Shown piece by piece: positions 47,601 to 57,638 of a stretch of DNA of 64,000 bases. Below the pieces are notes generated by a model that saw nothing but the letters and a program-made list of their open reading frames with translations, searched no databases and was not told the origin of the DNA. A program made the position numbers and the translations under genes. The DNA is from Megalopta genalis (lineage: Eukaryota > Arthropoda > Insecta > Hymenoptera > Halictidae). Position 1 is the first letter of the stretch; each line of letters opens with the position of its first letter. The stretch is taken from assembly GCF_051020955.1 (NCBI RefSeq), contig NW_027476484.1, positions 1 through 64,000 on the forward strand, written 5' to 3'.

Positions 47601-48742
47601 CAGCCTTCGCGGGACACAAAGGCATTACGAAAACATACAGGAGAATCAGGGAAAGATATTTTTGGCCCACACTCAAAAAAGAAGTCCAAGAATTCGTAAA
47701 TTCGTGTGAATCATGCCAACGAAAAAAATTAGTCCGCGTTAAAACAAGACAACCCATGACGATAACTGACACGCCCGGTAGCGCTTTCGAGAAAGTTTCA
47801 ATGGATATTGTAGGCCCGCTTCCCACTTCACCTAACGACTTCTCCTACATCTTAACAATCCAAGACCTCCTCACAAAATACTCCCTAGCCATCCCACTAA
47901 GAAACGCGAACGCGATAGAAATCGCGAATGCGTTTACCCAGGAATTTATTTGCCGTTTCGGCGCGCCAAAGGGTATACTGACTGATCAAGGAACGAATTT
48001 CCTCAGTTCTCTCATGAGAAATGTAGCTAAGCGATTCAAGATCACACAATTCAAAACAACCGCGTTCAGACCCCAAAGCAACGGCTCAGTAGAACGTTCT
48101 CACCACGTTTTAACGGAATATCTGAAACAGTACATAACGAAGGGAAACTGGGACGAGTGGCTGCCGTTCGCAACCTTCTCATATAACACGAGTACGCACG
48201 AAGGCACACTGTTCACCCCTCACGAGCTTGTCTTCGGTACAATAGCTAGGACTCCCTCAGCAAATACCGCAATGCACGACTCGTCAGACGAGTCATACAA
48301 CAAATATTTAGAAAATCTTCAATCAAGAATCTCCGAAACAGTAGGGAAAGCCCGAGAGAACTTGGAATCCGCAAAGTATCGCTCTAAAAAGTATTACGAC
48401 AGGAAAACGAATGCTCAATCCTTTTCCGTCGGGGACAATGTGTATCTACTCAAAGAGCCGCGTAAAAGTAAGTTCGACGACGAATATTCCGGCCCGTACG
48501 AAATTGTGGAATGTATAAGCGATAGAAATGTAAGGATAAACTATAAGTCTGGTTCGCGAGTGGTCCATACGGACAAACTGAAACACGCCCCAACAGGACA
48601 CCTCAGAGTGCAAAGTGTAACAGAGACGCGATCGCCCCCACCCCAAACCCCAAACCCCACCACTCGGAACATAGGACAGCACCGGTATAAAACAGTGGGC
48701 GAGCTCCGAGACAACCCTCAGTCTGCATCCAACACCGCCAAC

Positions 48743-50752
48743 ATGAACATGACCGCACCACTTCTGATCTTCACTCTCATACGTACAGCCTCAGCAGTGA
48801 TAGGCTACGACTGTGGAAGTTCGACCGTAAACGCGACTACGTTCTCCACAGTAGACAAACCGCTCTGCGAATTTTCCGATACCGAACCGACAGTCCAAAA
48901 CGTCAGTATTCAGCTCCTCCAGATAGTCGACTTCGAGGAGACCACAACCTTCCAATGCAAAGTTGAAATAGATCGGACCATCTACTATTGCGGCATGCAC
49001 TCCCACATGTCCGTAGTGAATAACGGCCGCCAACAGTACCTTCTCAACACTCCAAGAGACATATGCAAAACAATGCATAACTCAGGCGTACTTGTGCTAC
49101 CGCCCAACAACCAATTAGTGGGACTAATGAGCAACAGCACCACCACGAGAAGTATTACACTGGCAGGTTCCATTCTGCAGGACGGAACATGCGGCGGAAC
49201 TACGTATAGCGACCCTTTCGGCACTTGGAACCAAGTCATAGTGCAAGCAGTGATCAGAGTCACTCTCAAAAACTTCAGCGCCTCAACCAAAATCTCGACC
49301 AATGAGATACTCCTACCCACAGGACACCGGTGCACACTCGACAGGGAATACTGCACGGATCCGGAAGACGGATTCACCTTTTGGGACAGCATGCCTACCG
49401 ACCAGTGCGCCTTCAACAAATATGAAGTCCTCTTCGATGGCAGATCTACCAAAGTCTTCACACCAAACCACAGCAACACTCCAACTTACACAGTGGCATC
49501 CGGCGACACCGTATTCGCACTCACGAGCACCGGCCGGACGCAGATCTGCGGCTACACGCTAATCCGGACCGAACACCCGAAGCTGCTCCTCCTAGAAACA
49601 GACAAAGAAGGAAAATTCAAATCAATTACCAAAACCAAGATCAATAGCCTGGACATATTCACTTATGTAAACACGAAATTCGTGTATATCGAGAAGCACC
49701 TCCGGTCCCAAATCATCGCAATGTATAGAGACATCATCAACCAAAAATGCGCACTGGAACGCCAGGTCTTGAAAAATGTTATCTCACTAATCCACATATC
49801 ACCGGCAGAAGTCGCCACAACATTGGTAAAAGAGCCCGGTTACATGGCCATTCCCGCCGGAGAAGCCATATACGTCGTCAAGTGCATACCCGTTCAGTGC
49901 GTCCTCAGGAAGACAGAGGAGTGCTACGACGAACTTCCCGTCACCTATAGAAACAATTCGTTCTTCCTGACACCACGCACGCATATCCTCACAAGAACAG
50001 GCACTAAAAGAGTATGCAACGAATTGATTCCACCGATCTACCAAATTCACGGGGCATGGTACAAGATTACGCCTCGACCAGTAGAGAGTATACCACCTCC
50101 GCCACTCCAGCCGATAACAACATCTACATGGAAATACATTGACCCAACAAATCTTGCTACCGGCGGAATATACACACAGGAAGACATCCAAAAACTTAAT
50201 GAGCACATCATGTTCCCTATCGAAAAGATGGCAGTAATAAATGCATTGGCACAAGGCGCATCAGGCAGATCGTACGCAGACGGATCCGTGAAACTGCACA
50301 ATCTGATGGATGAGGACACCTTGAAACAGATCGCAGAATCAACTAGCAAGAAAATATGGGGCACCTTCATCGAATTCGGCTCCATAATGGCTGGGTTCAT
50401 GGGAATATACTTGGCCATACGAATCATCAAACTTTGCATCAACACAATCCTCAACGGGATCGCTCTACACGCGGCCTACGGATGGAGTCTCCAGCTCCTC
50501 GCAGCATCGTGGAGTGCCCTGGCGCACTTCTGCCTTTACCTAAAGCACAAACAAAGTGTCAGTGAAGTGCCCCCCAAGTGTACCACGACCGAGTGTATCC
50601 CTTTAACAAGCGTTATAGTCGATAAGGAAGAGCAATCGGACTCAAAACCAAAGAACTCTAACGACTTTGAAAACTCTATCGAGCGTACTGATAAATACGT
50701 ATCGTATAAGAAACGGTCTCTCCTCGCCGACTCAGACGAGGAAGAAAAATGA
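48743..50752 (+). CDS. env: Envelope glycoprotein of element C
   Basis: The 669-residue Env region is intact downstream of the pol TGA: signal peptide, cysteine-rich glycosylated ectodomain, membrane anchor and acidic tail, as in element B. Position 50686 is T, as in E, where A and B have A. Because the frame is continuous with pol, an independent start at 48743 on a spliced RNA would be needed to express Env from this copy. Confidence 0.75.
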   Translation: MNMTAPLLIFTLIRTASAVIGYDCGSSTVNATTFSTVDKPLCEFSDTEPTVQNVSIQLLQIVDFEETTTFQCKVEIDRTIYYCGMHSHMSVVNNGRQQYLLNTPRDICKTMHNSGVLVLPPNNQLVGLMSNSTTTRSITLAGSILQDGTCGGTTYSDPFGTWNQVIVQAVIRVTLKNFSASTKISTNEILLPTGHRCTLDREYCTDPEDGFTFWDSMPTDQCAFNKYEVLFDGRSTKVFTPNHSNTPTYTVASGDTVFALTSTGRTQICGYTLIRTEHPKLLLLETDKEGKFKSITKTKINSLDIFTYVNTKFVYIEKHLRSQIIAMYRDIINQKCALERQVLKNVISLIHISPAEVATTLVKEPGYMAIPAGEAIYVVKCIPVQCVLRKTEECYDELPVTYRNNSFFLTPRTHILTRTGTKRVCNELIPPIYQIHGAWYKITPRPVESIPPPPLQPITTSTWKYIDPTNLATGGIYTQEDIQKLNEHIMFPIEKMAVINALAQGASGRSYADGSVKLHNLMDEDTLKQIAESTSKKIWGTFIEFGSIMAGFMGIYLAIRIIKLCINTILNGIALHAAYGWSLQLLAASWSALAHFCLYLKHKQSVSEVPPKCTTTECIPLTSVIVDKEEQSDSKPKNSNDFENSIERTDKYVSYKKRSLLADSDEEEK

Positions 50753-50775
50753 CTATCATCATTTTTCTTTCTCCC

Positions 50776-50786
50776 AGGGGGGGAGG
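50776..50786 (+). other. Polypurine tract of element C
   Basis: AGGGGGGGAGG directly precedes the 3' LTR and lies 24 nt after the env stop. Confidence 0.88.
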
Positions 50787-51145
50787 TGTTACGTCTCCCG
50801 ACGTATTGATGTAACCATATAAATGCGGATTCGGCAAGCCAACGCCTTGCCGGGTCGAGCGCCGGGCGCTCGAAAAATTTTGGAAATAGGTGTCAAATTA
50901 CATCGTAATTTGACACCCTTTTCAGGCCCGGGCCTTCAAATCGACCTAGCCATAAGAACATACATTATATATATTAACCCGAACTAATTATAGGAAGATA
51001 TACTACATTCGAGCCCCTATCCTACGCTCTCCCGATACCCATCCTACCGTTCAACCCATTACCGACACCTCCGCCAACGTTATCATACGAGTAATACCAT
51101 AAGAAGCGTTCAAGCGTTTACCGACTCTTCCACTGTTGTTACCAT

Positions 51146-51454
51146 ATGCGTAATACCGTAAGACGTGTGCAAGCGTTAGCTATAGAACACCAAAGACGCG
51201 CTCCACTAGCCGACTCACCAGCATTCCCCGGCATCCCCACTCCGGAGGATTCCCCACCACATGGTACACCCCACTCGTACCTCCCCGGAGCAGCAGCGCC
51301 CCCACAACCGAAGGAGGTCAGAACACCAGCGAAGATCGTCAGTTCTACTCCCAGCTCCACCGAGGAACGACTTCCTCTGGAGACCTCCCCGCACTTTACT
51401 ATTTCAACTCTACTCCCAGTCGTAGTTAATATTAGGAGTCTAAGTGTATCTTAA
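51146..51454 (+). CDS. LTR-internal ORF, 102 codons (3' LTR of C)
   Basis: A copy of the Pro/Ser-rich ORF at 42147-42455, unchanged. Coding status unknown. Confidence 0.22.
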   Translation: MRNTVRRVQALAIEHQRRAPLADSPAFPGIPTPEDSPPHGTPHSYLPGAAAPPQPKEVRTPAKIVSSTPSSTEERLPLETSPHFTISTLLPVVVNIRSLSVS

Positions 51455-51682
51455 TCTTGAATATATTCTTTAATACTTAGTTATTGTCGTACCCTTCAAT
51501 CTTCAATCCTAACTTCTTCACGGCAAAGGAAACGAGTGTCGCCTATGGTCGAACGGTTGTCTAAACCCTTTCTGACTGCCAAGTTAATATACGCACGGAG
51601 CTCACCCTGGATGCTCGGTATAGAGACTTGAGGCTTTCGGTCGGAACCTGACAACAGTCCTTCTAAGCGACATAAGCTCCCC

Positions 51683-52006
51683 ATGCCAAAACGCGCCGGT
51701 CGTAAATATCAGCTTCGGAAGCTTTGCCGAAAAACCAGCGCGATCGCTGACGGCTCACGGAGATTCGACCGCCAACGAAACTACGAGGCCCGTATCATCG
51801 CCCAGCTTCAGCGAGCCGTGAGACATCCATACGTCGAGCTGGTCCAGTGGAGCGAGCCCCGTCCGATCGACATAGACGATACCACGTCCTACCCTCCAGT
51901 CTACGCGAAGGGAGACCCACGTCGAAGGCGCTACACGACGTTCATCTTGAAGCGAGCCGCACTCCGAGCCCTCGAGGTCGCCCGATCTATCGACCCGATG
52001 TACTAG
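51683..52006 (+). CDS. LTR-internal ORF, 107 codons (3' LTR of C)
   Basis: A copy of the arginine-rich ORF at 42684-43007, unchanged. Coding status unknown. Confidence 0.3.
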   Translation: MPKRAGRKYQLRKLCRKTSAIADGSRRFDRQRNYEARIIAQLQRAVRHPYVELVQWSEPRPIDIDDTTSYPPVYAKGDPRRRRYTTFILKRAALRALEVARSIDPMY

Positions 52007-52179
52007 ACCGTCCGGTGAGTGCCTTTTGTAAACCGCCTATTCGCGAACGCATGAGATCCCGGTAATACACCGAACGTACGAGTCGCGTGTGTACCCAAAG
52101 GTTTGCAACGTACGTCTTGATCCGCGGTATTCGTGCGAATATATATATTTTTCGGGAAACGACGCCGCGGGACGTAACA

Positions 52180-54201
52180 ATATAAAGCTAATTCGTGTTT
52201 TTCGCATGAATTTGAAGATAAATTGTTCATTTCGCATGAATTTGAAGCTAAATCGTTTGTTTAAAATCACTATTTCACACGAATTTGAAGCGAAATCGTG
52301 TGTTTCACGTGATATTGACGTTAAATCGTTCGTTTCGCGTGGATATAAAGCTAATTCGTGTTTTTCGCATGAATTTGAAGATAAATTGTTCATTTCGCAT
52401 GAATTTGATGCTAAATCGTTTGTTTAAAATCACTATTTCACACGAATTTGAAGCGAAATCGTGTGTTTCACGTGATATTGACGTTAAATCGTTCGTTTCG
52501 CGTGGATATAAAGGTAAGTCGTGTATTTCGCATGAATTTGAAGATAAATTGTTCATTTCGCATTAATTTGAAGCTAAATCGTTTGTTTAAAATCGCTATT
52601 TCGCACGAATTTGAAGCGAAATCGTGTGTTTCACGTGATATTGACGTTAAATCGTTTGTCTCGCGAGAATTTGAAGCTAACTCGTGCTATTCGCATAAAT
52701 TTGGTAGCTAACTTGTTCATTTCGCATGAATTGGAAGCTTAATTGTTCATTTCGCATGAATTTGAAGCTAAATCGTTTGTTGGAAATCGCTTTTTCGCAC
52801 GAATTTGAGTTGAAATCGTGTATTTCGCGTGATATTGACGTTAAATCGTTCGTTTCGCGTGGATATAAAGCTAATTCGTGTATTTCGCATGAATTTGAAG
52901 CTAAATTGTTCATTTCGCATGAATTGGAAGCTAATTCGTTTGTTTAAAATCGCTATTTCGCACGAATTTGAAGCTAAATCGTGTATTTCGCATGATATTG
53001 ACGGTAAGTCGTTTGTTTCGGGTGGATTTAAAGCTAAATCGAGTAATTCGCATCAATTTGAAGCTAAATTGTTCATTTCGCATGAACTTGAAGCTAAAAC
53101 GTTTGTTTAAAATCGCTATTTCGCACGAATTTGAAGCGAAATCGTGTGTTTCGCGTGATATTGACGTTAAATCGTTCGTTTCGCGTGGATATAAAGCTAA
53201 TTCGTGTTTTTCGCATAAATTTGAAGCTAAATTGTTCATTTCGCATGAATTTGAAGCTAAATCGTTTGTCTAAAATCACTATTTCACACGAATTTGAAGC
53301 GAAATCGTGTGTTTCACGTGATATTGACGTTAAATCGTTCGTTTCGCGTGGATATAAAGCTAATTCGTGTATTTCACATGAATTTGAAGCTAAATTGTTC
53401 ATTTCGCATGAATTTGAAGCTAAATCGTTTGTTGGAAATCGCTTTTTCGCACGAATTTGAGTTGAAATCGTGTATTTCGCATGATATTGACGGTAAGTCG
53501 TTTGTTTCGGGTGGATTTAAAACTAATTCGTGTATTTCGCATGAATTTGAAGCTAAATTGTTCATTTCGCATGAATTTGAAGCTAAATCGTTTGTTTAAA
53601 ATCGCTATTTCGCACGAATTTGAAGCGAAATCGTGTGTTTCGCGTGATATTGACGTTAAATCGTTCGATTCGCGTGGATATAAAGCTAATTCGTGTTTTT
53701 CGCATGAATTTGAAGATAAATTGTTCATTTCGCATGAATTTGAAGCTAAATTGTTTGTTTAAAATCACTATTTCACACGAATTTGAAGCGAAATCGTGTG
53801 TTTCACGTGATATTGACGTTAAGTCGTTCGTTTCGCGTGGATTTAAAGCTAATTCGTGTATTTCCCATGAATTTGAAGCTAAATTGTTCATTTCGCATGA
53901 ATTGGAAGCTAATTCGTTTGTTTAAAATCGCTATTTCGCACGAATTTGAAGCTAAATCGTGTGTTTCGCATGATATTGACGGTAAGTCGTTTGTTTCGGG
54001 TGGATTTAAAGCTAAATCGAGTAATTCGCATGAATTTGAAGCTAAATTGTTTCATTTCGCATGAATTTGAAGCTAAATCGTTTGTCTAAAATCACTATTT
54101 CACACGAATTTGAAGCGAAATCGTGTGTTTCGCGTGATATTGACGTTAAATCGTTCGTTTCGCGTGGATATAAAGCTAATTCGTGTTTTTCGCATGAATT
54201 T
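52180..54201 (-). repeat. Satellite block III, about 12 monomers, inverted orientation
   Basis: The same 163-bp satellite, but reverse-complemented relative to blocks I and II. Read on the minus strand it resembles about 20.97-23.1 kb of block II with some monomers missing: rare markers GAAACAATTT (about 54045) and the GTTAGCTACC variant (about 52710) occur in the same order. It is bounded by the 3' LTRs of C and E, which face each other. Flanking tetramers are ATAT (52180-52183) and ATTT (54198-54201). Confidence 0.95.
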
Positions 54202-54374
54202 TGTTACGTCCCGCGGCGTCGTTTCCCGAAAAATATATATATTCGCACGAATACCGCGGATCAAGACGTACGTTGCAAACCTTTGGGTACACACGCGACT
54301 CGTACGTTCGGTGTATTACCGGGATCTCATGCGTTCGCGAATAGGCGGTTTACAAAAGGCACTCACCGGACGGT

Positions 54375-54698
54375 CTAGTACATCGGGTCGATAGATCGGG
54401 CGACCTCGAGGGCTCGGAGTGCGGCTCGCTTCAAGATGAACGTCGTGTAGCGCCTTCGACGTGGGTCTCCCTTCGCGTAGACTGGAGGGTAGGACGTGGT
54501 ATCGTCTATGTCGATCGGACGGGGCTCGCTCCACTGGACCAGCTCGACGTATGGATGTCTCACGGCTCGCTGAAGCTGGGCGATGATACGGGCCTCGTAG
54601 TTTCGTTGGCGGTCGAATCTCCGTGAGCCGTCAGCGATCGCGCTGGTTTTTCGGCAAAGCTTCCGAAGCTGATATTTACGACCGGCGCGTGTTGGCAT
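54375..54698 (-). CDS. LTR-internal ORF, 107 codons (3' LTR of E)
   Basis: The arginine-rich ORF, with Thr in place of Lys at residue 3. Function unknown. Confidence 0.3.
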   Translation of the reverse strand: MPTRAGRKYQLRKLCRKTSAIADGSRRFDRQRNYEARIIAQLQRAVRHPYVELVQWSEPRPIDIDDTTSYPPVYAKGDPRRRRYTTFILKRAALRALEVARSIDPMY

Positions 54699-54926
54699 GG
54701 GGAGCTTATGTCGCTTAGAAGGACTGTTGTCAGGTTCCGACCGAAAGCCTCAAGTCTCTATACCGAGCATCCAGGGTGAGCTCCGTGCGTATATTAACTT
54801 GGCAGTCAGAAAGGGTTTAGACAACCGTTCGACCATAGGCGACACTCGTTTCCTTTGCCGTGAAGAAGTTAGGATTGAAGATTGAAGGGTACGACAATAA
54901 CTAAGTATTAAAGAATATATTCAAGA

Positions 54927-55235
54927 TTAAGATACACTTAGACTCCTAATATTAACTACGACTGGGAGTAGAGTTGAAATAGTAAAGTGCGGGGAGGTCT
55001 CCAGAGGAAGTCGTTCCTCGGTGGAGCTGGGAGTAGAACTGACGATCTTCGCTGGTGTTCTGACCTCCTTCGGTTGTGGGGGCGCTGCTGCTCCGGGGAG
55101 GTACGAGTGGGGTGTACCATGTGGTGGGGAATCCTCCGGAGTGGGGATGCCGGGGAATGCTGGTGAGTCGGCTAGTGGAGCGCGTCTTTGGTGTTCTATA
55201 GCTAACGCTTGCACACGTCTTACGGTATTACGCAT
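54927..55235 (-). CDS. LTR-internal ORF, 102 codons (3' LTR of E)
   Basis: The Pro/Ser-rich ORF, unchanged. Function unknown. Confidence 0.22.
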   Translation of the reverse strand: MRNTVRRVQALAIEHQRRAPLADSPAFPGIPTPEDSPPHGTPHSYLPGAAAPPQPKEVRTPAKIVSSTPSSTEERLPLETSPHFTISTLLPVVVNIRSLSVS

Positions 55236-55594
55236 ATGGTAACAACAGTGGAAGAGTCGGTAAACGCTTGAACGCTTCTTATGGTATTACTCGTATGATA
55301 ACGTTGGCGGAGGTGTCGGTAATGGGTTGAACGGTAGGATGGGTATCGGGAGAGCGTAGGATAGGGGCTCGAATGTAGTATATCTTCCTATAATTAGTTC
55401 GGGTTAATATATATAATGTATGTTCTTATGGCTAGGTCGATTTGAAGGCCCGGGCCTGAAAAGGGTGTCAAATTACGATGTAATTTGACACCTATTTCCA
55501 AAATTTTTCGAGCGCCCGGCGCTCGACCCGGCAAGGCGTTGGCTTGCCGAATCCGCATTTATATGGTTACATCAATACGTCGGGAGACGTAACA

Positions 55595-55605
55595 CCTCCC
55601 CCCCT
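55595..55605 (-). other. Polypurine tract of element E
   Basis: CCTCCCCCCCT on the plus strand, abutting the 3' LTR, as in the other copies. Confidence 0.88.
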
Positions 55606-55628
55606 GGGAGAAAGAAAAATGATGATAG

Positions 55629-57638
55629 TCATTTTTCTTCCTCGTCTGAGTCGGCGAGGAGAGACCGTTTCTTATACGATACGTATTTATCAGTACGCTC
55701 GATAGAGTTTTCAAAGTCGTTAGAGTTCTTTGGTTTTGAGTCCGATTGCTCTTCCTTATCGACTATAACGCTTGTTAAAGGGATACACTCGGTCGTGGTA
55801 CACTTGGGGGGCACTTCACTGACACTTTGTTTGTGCTTTAGGTAAAGGCAGAAGTGCGCCAGGGCACTCCACGATGCTGCGAGGAGCTGGAGACTCCATC
55901 CGTAGGCCGCGTGTAGAGCGATCCCGTTGAGGATTGTGTTGATGCAAAGTTTGATGATTCGTATGGCCAAGTATATTCCCATGAACCCAGCCATTATGGA
56001 GCCGAATTCGATGAAGGTGCCCCATATTTTCTTGCTAGTTGATTCTGCGATCTGTTTCAAGGTGTCCTCATCCATCAGATTGTGCAGTTTCACGGATCCG
56101 TCTGCGTACGATCTGCCTGATGCGCCTTGTGCCAATGCATTTATTACTGCCATCTTTTCGATAGGGAACATGATGTGCTCATTAAGTTTTTGGATGTCTT
56201 CCTGTGTGTATATTCCGCCGGTAGCAAGATTTGTTGGGTCAATGTATTTCCATGTAGATGTTGTTATCGGCTGGAGTGGCGGAGGTGGTATACTCTCTAC
56301 TGGTCGAGGCGTAATCTTGTACCATGCCCCGTGAATTTGGTAGATCGGTGGAATCAATTCGTTGCATACTCTTTTAGTGCCTGTTCTTGTGAGGATATGC
56401 GTGCGTGGTGTCAGGAAGAACGAATTGTTTCTATAGGTGACGGGAAGTTCGTCGTAGCACTCCTCTGTCTTCCTGAGGACGCACTGAACGGGTATGCACT
56501 TGACGACGTATATGGCTTCTCCGGCGGGAATGGCCATGTAACCGGGCTCTTTTACCAATGTTGTGGCGACTTCTGCCGGTGATATGTGGATTAGTGAGAT
56601 AACATTTTTCAAGACCTGGCGTTCCAGTGCGCATTTTTGGTTGATGATGTCTCTATACGTTGCGATGATTTGGGACCGGAGGTGCTTCTCGATATACACG
56701 AATTTCGTGTTTACATAAGTGAATATGTCCAGGCTATTGATCTTGGTTTTGGTAATTGATTTGAATTTTCCTTCTTTGTCTGTTTCTAGGAGGAGCAGCT
56801 TCGGGTGTTCGGTCCGGATTAGCGTGTAGCCGCAGATCTGCGTCCGGCCGGTGCTCGTGAGTGCGAATACGGTGTCGCCGGATGCCACTGTGTAAGTTGG
56901 AGTGTTGCTGTGGTTTGGTGTGAAGACTTTGGTAGATCTGCCATCGAAGAGGACTTCATATTTGTTGAAGGCGCACTGGTCGGTAGGCATGCTGTCCCAA
57001 AAGGTGAATCCGTCTTCCGGATCCGTGCAGTATTCCCTGTCGAGTGTGCACCGGTGTCCTGTGGGTAGGAGTATCTCATTGGTCGAGATTTTGGTTGAGG
57101 CGCTGAAGTTTTTGAGAGTGACTCTGATCACTGCTTGCACTATGACTTGGTTCCAAGTGCCGAAAGGGTCGCTATACGTAGTTCCGCCGCATGTTCCGTC
57201 CTGCAGAATGGAACCTGCCAGTGTAATACTTCTCGTGGTGGTGCTGTTGCTCATTAGTCCCACTAATTGGTTGTTGGGCGGTAGCACAAGTACGCCTGAG
57301 TTATGCATTGTTTTGCATATGTCTCTTGGAGTGTTGAGAAGGTACTGTTGGCGGCCGTTATTCACTACGGACATGTGGGAGTGCATGCCGCAATAGTAGA
57401 TGGTCCGATCTATTTCAACTTTGCATTGGAAGGTTGTGGTCTCCTCGAAGTCGACTATCTGGAGGAGCTGAATACTGACGTTTTGGACTGTCGGTTCGGT
57501 ATCGGAAAATTCGCAGAGCGGTTTGTCTACTGTGGAGAACGTAGTCGCGTTTACGGTCGAACTTCCACAGTCGTAGCCTATCACTGCTGAGGCTGTACGT
57601 ATGAGAGTGAAGATCAGAAGTGGTGCGGTCATGTTCAT
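55629..57638 (-). CDS. env: Envelope glycoprotein of element E
   Basis: Residues 1441-2109 of the ORF: signal peptide, cysteine-rich ectodomain with the same six sequons, membrane anchor and acidic tail. One ectodomain residue differs from B and C (Thr for Met near 56660). The class assignment (chuvirus-type rather than F-like) is as tentative as for B. Confidence 0.8.
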   Translation of the reverse strand: MNMTAPLLIFTLIRTASAVIGYDCGSSTVNATTFSTVDKPLCEFSDTEPTVQNVSIQLLQIVDFEETTTFQCKVEIDRTIYYCGMHSHMSVVNNGRQQYLLNTPRDICKTMHNSGVLVLPPNNQLVGLMSNSTTTRSITLAGSILQDGTCGGTTYSDPFGTWNQVIVQAVIRVTLKNFSASTKISTNEILLPTGHRCTLDREYCTDPEDGFTFWDSMPTDQCAFNKYEVLFDGRSTKVFTPNHSNTPTYTVASGDTVFALTSTGRTQICGYTLIRTEHPKLLLLETDKEGKFKSITKTKINSLDIFTYVNTKFVYIEKHLRSQIIATYRDIINQKCALERQVLKNVISLIHISPAEVATTLVKEPGYMAIPAGEAIYVVKCIPVQCVLRKTEECYDELPVTYRNNSFFLTPRTHILTRTGTKRVCNELIPPIYQIHGAWYKITPRPVESIPPPPLQPITTSTWKYIDPTNLATGGIYTQEDIQKLNEHIMFPIEKMAVINALAQGASGRSYADGSVKLHNLMDEDTLKQIAESTSKKIWGTFIEFGSIMAGFMGIYLAIRIIKLCINTILNGIALHAAYGWSLQLLAASWSALAHFCLYLKHKQSVSEVPPKCTTTECIPLTSVIVDKEEQSDSKPKNSNDFENSIERTDKYVSYKKRSLLADSDEEEK

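Larger units (their letters stand above)
44423..50752 (+). pseudogene. pol: Pol-Env ORF of element C, interrupted by one TGA
   Basis: The same 2110-codon frame as in B and E, but a Trp codon (TGG) at residue 624, between RT and RNase H, has become TGA at 46292-46294. Everything else is in frame. Protease DTGA (96-99) and RT YLDD (510-513) lie before the stop. RNase H, the macro-like region, the integrase D,D-35-E triad (1128, 1188, 1224), GPY (1357) and Env lie after it. Read-through aside, this copy cannot make RNase H or integrase. Env could still be made from a spliced RNA. A single nonsense change with no other damage is a recent lesion. Confidence 0.93.
41788..52179 (+). mobile_element. 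Element C: full-length env-bearing LTR retroelement with one stop in pol
   Basis: A 10,392-bp element on the plus strand with two full 1393-bp LTRs that differ by one substitution (A at 42611, G at 51610). Gag is intact; the pol-env frame has a single TGA at 46292-46294. The flanking tetramers do not match (AAAT at 41784-41787, ATAT at 52180-52183), and the satellite on the right is in the opposite orientation to that on the left. The copy therefore lies at a rearrangement, real or assembly-made. Confidence 0.96.
50787..52179 (+). repeat. 3' LTR of element C (1393 bp)
   Basis: Identical to the 5' LTR except G at 51610. The same variant is in the 3' LTR of element E (C at 54771 on the plus strand) and in no other LTR in the window. 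It contains both LTR ORFs, at 51146-51454 and 51683-52006. Confidence 0.96.
54202..55594 (-). repeat. 3' LTR of element E (1393 bp)
   Basis: Full-length LTR. It differs from the visible part of its 5' partner at 54691 (G; changes Lys to Thr at residue 3 of the arginine-rich ORF) and at 54771 (C; shared with the 3' LTR of C). It carries LTR ORFs at 54375-54698 and 54927-55235. Confidence 0.96.

Noticed and set aside
41784..52183. Accepting AAAT/ATAT as an imperfect target duplication of element C
   Set aside because: The satellite also reverses orientation across C, which a simple insertion with a mutated duplication cannot explain.
6121..54201. Hundreds of 60-190-codon open frames on both strands of the satellite
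   Set aside because: They recur at the 163-bp period in every block, mirror each other on the two strands, and change frame whenever a monomer changes length. They follow from low stop density in the repeat and have no start context or domain.
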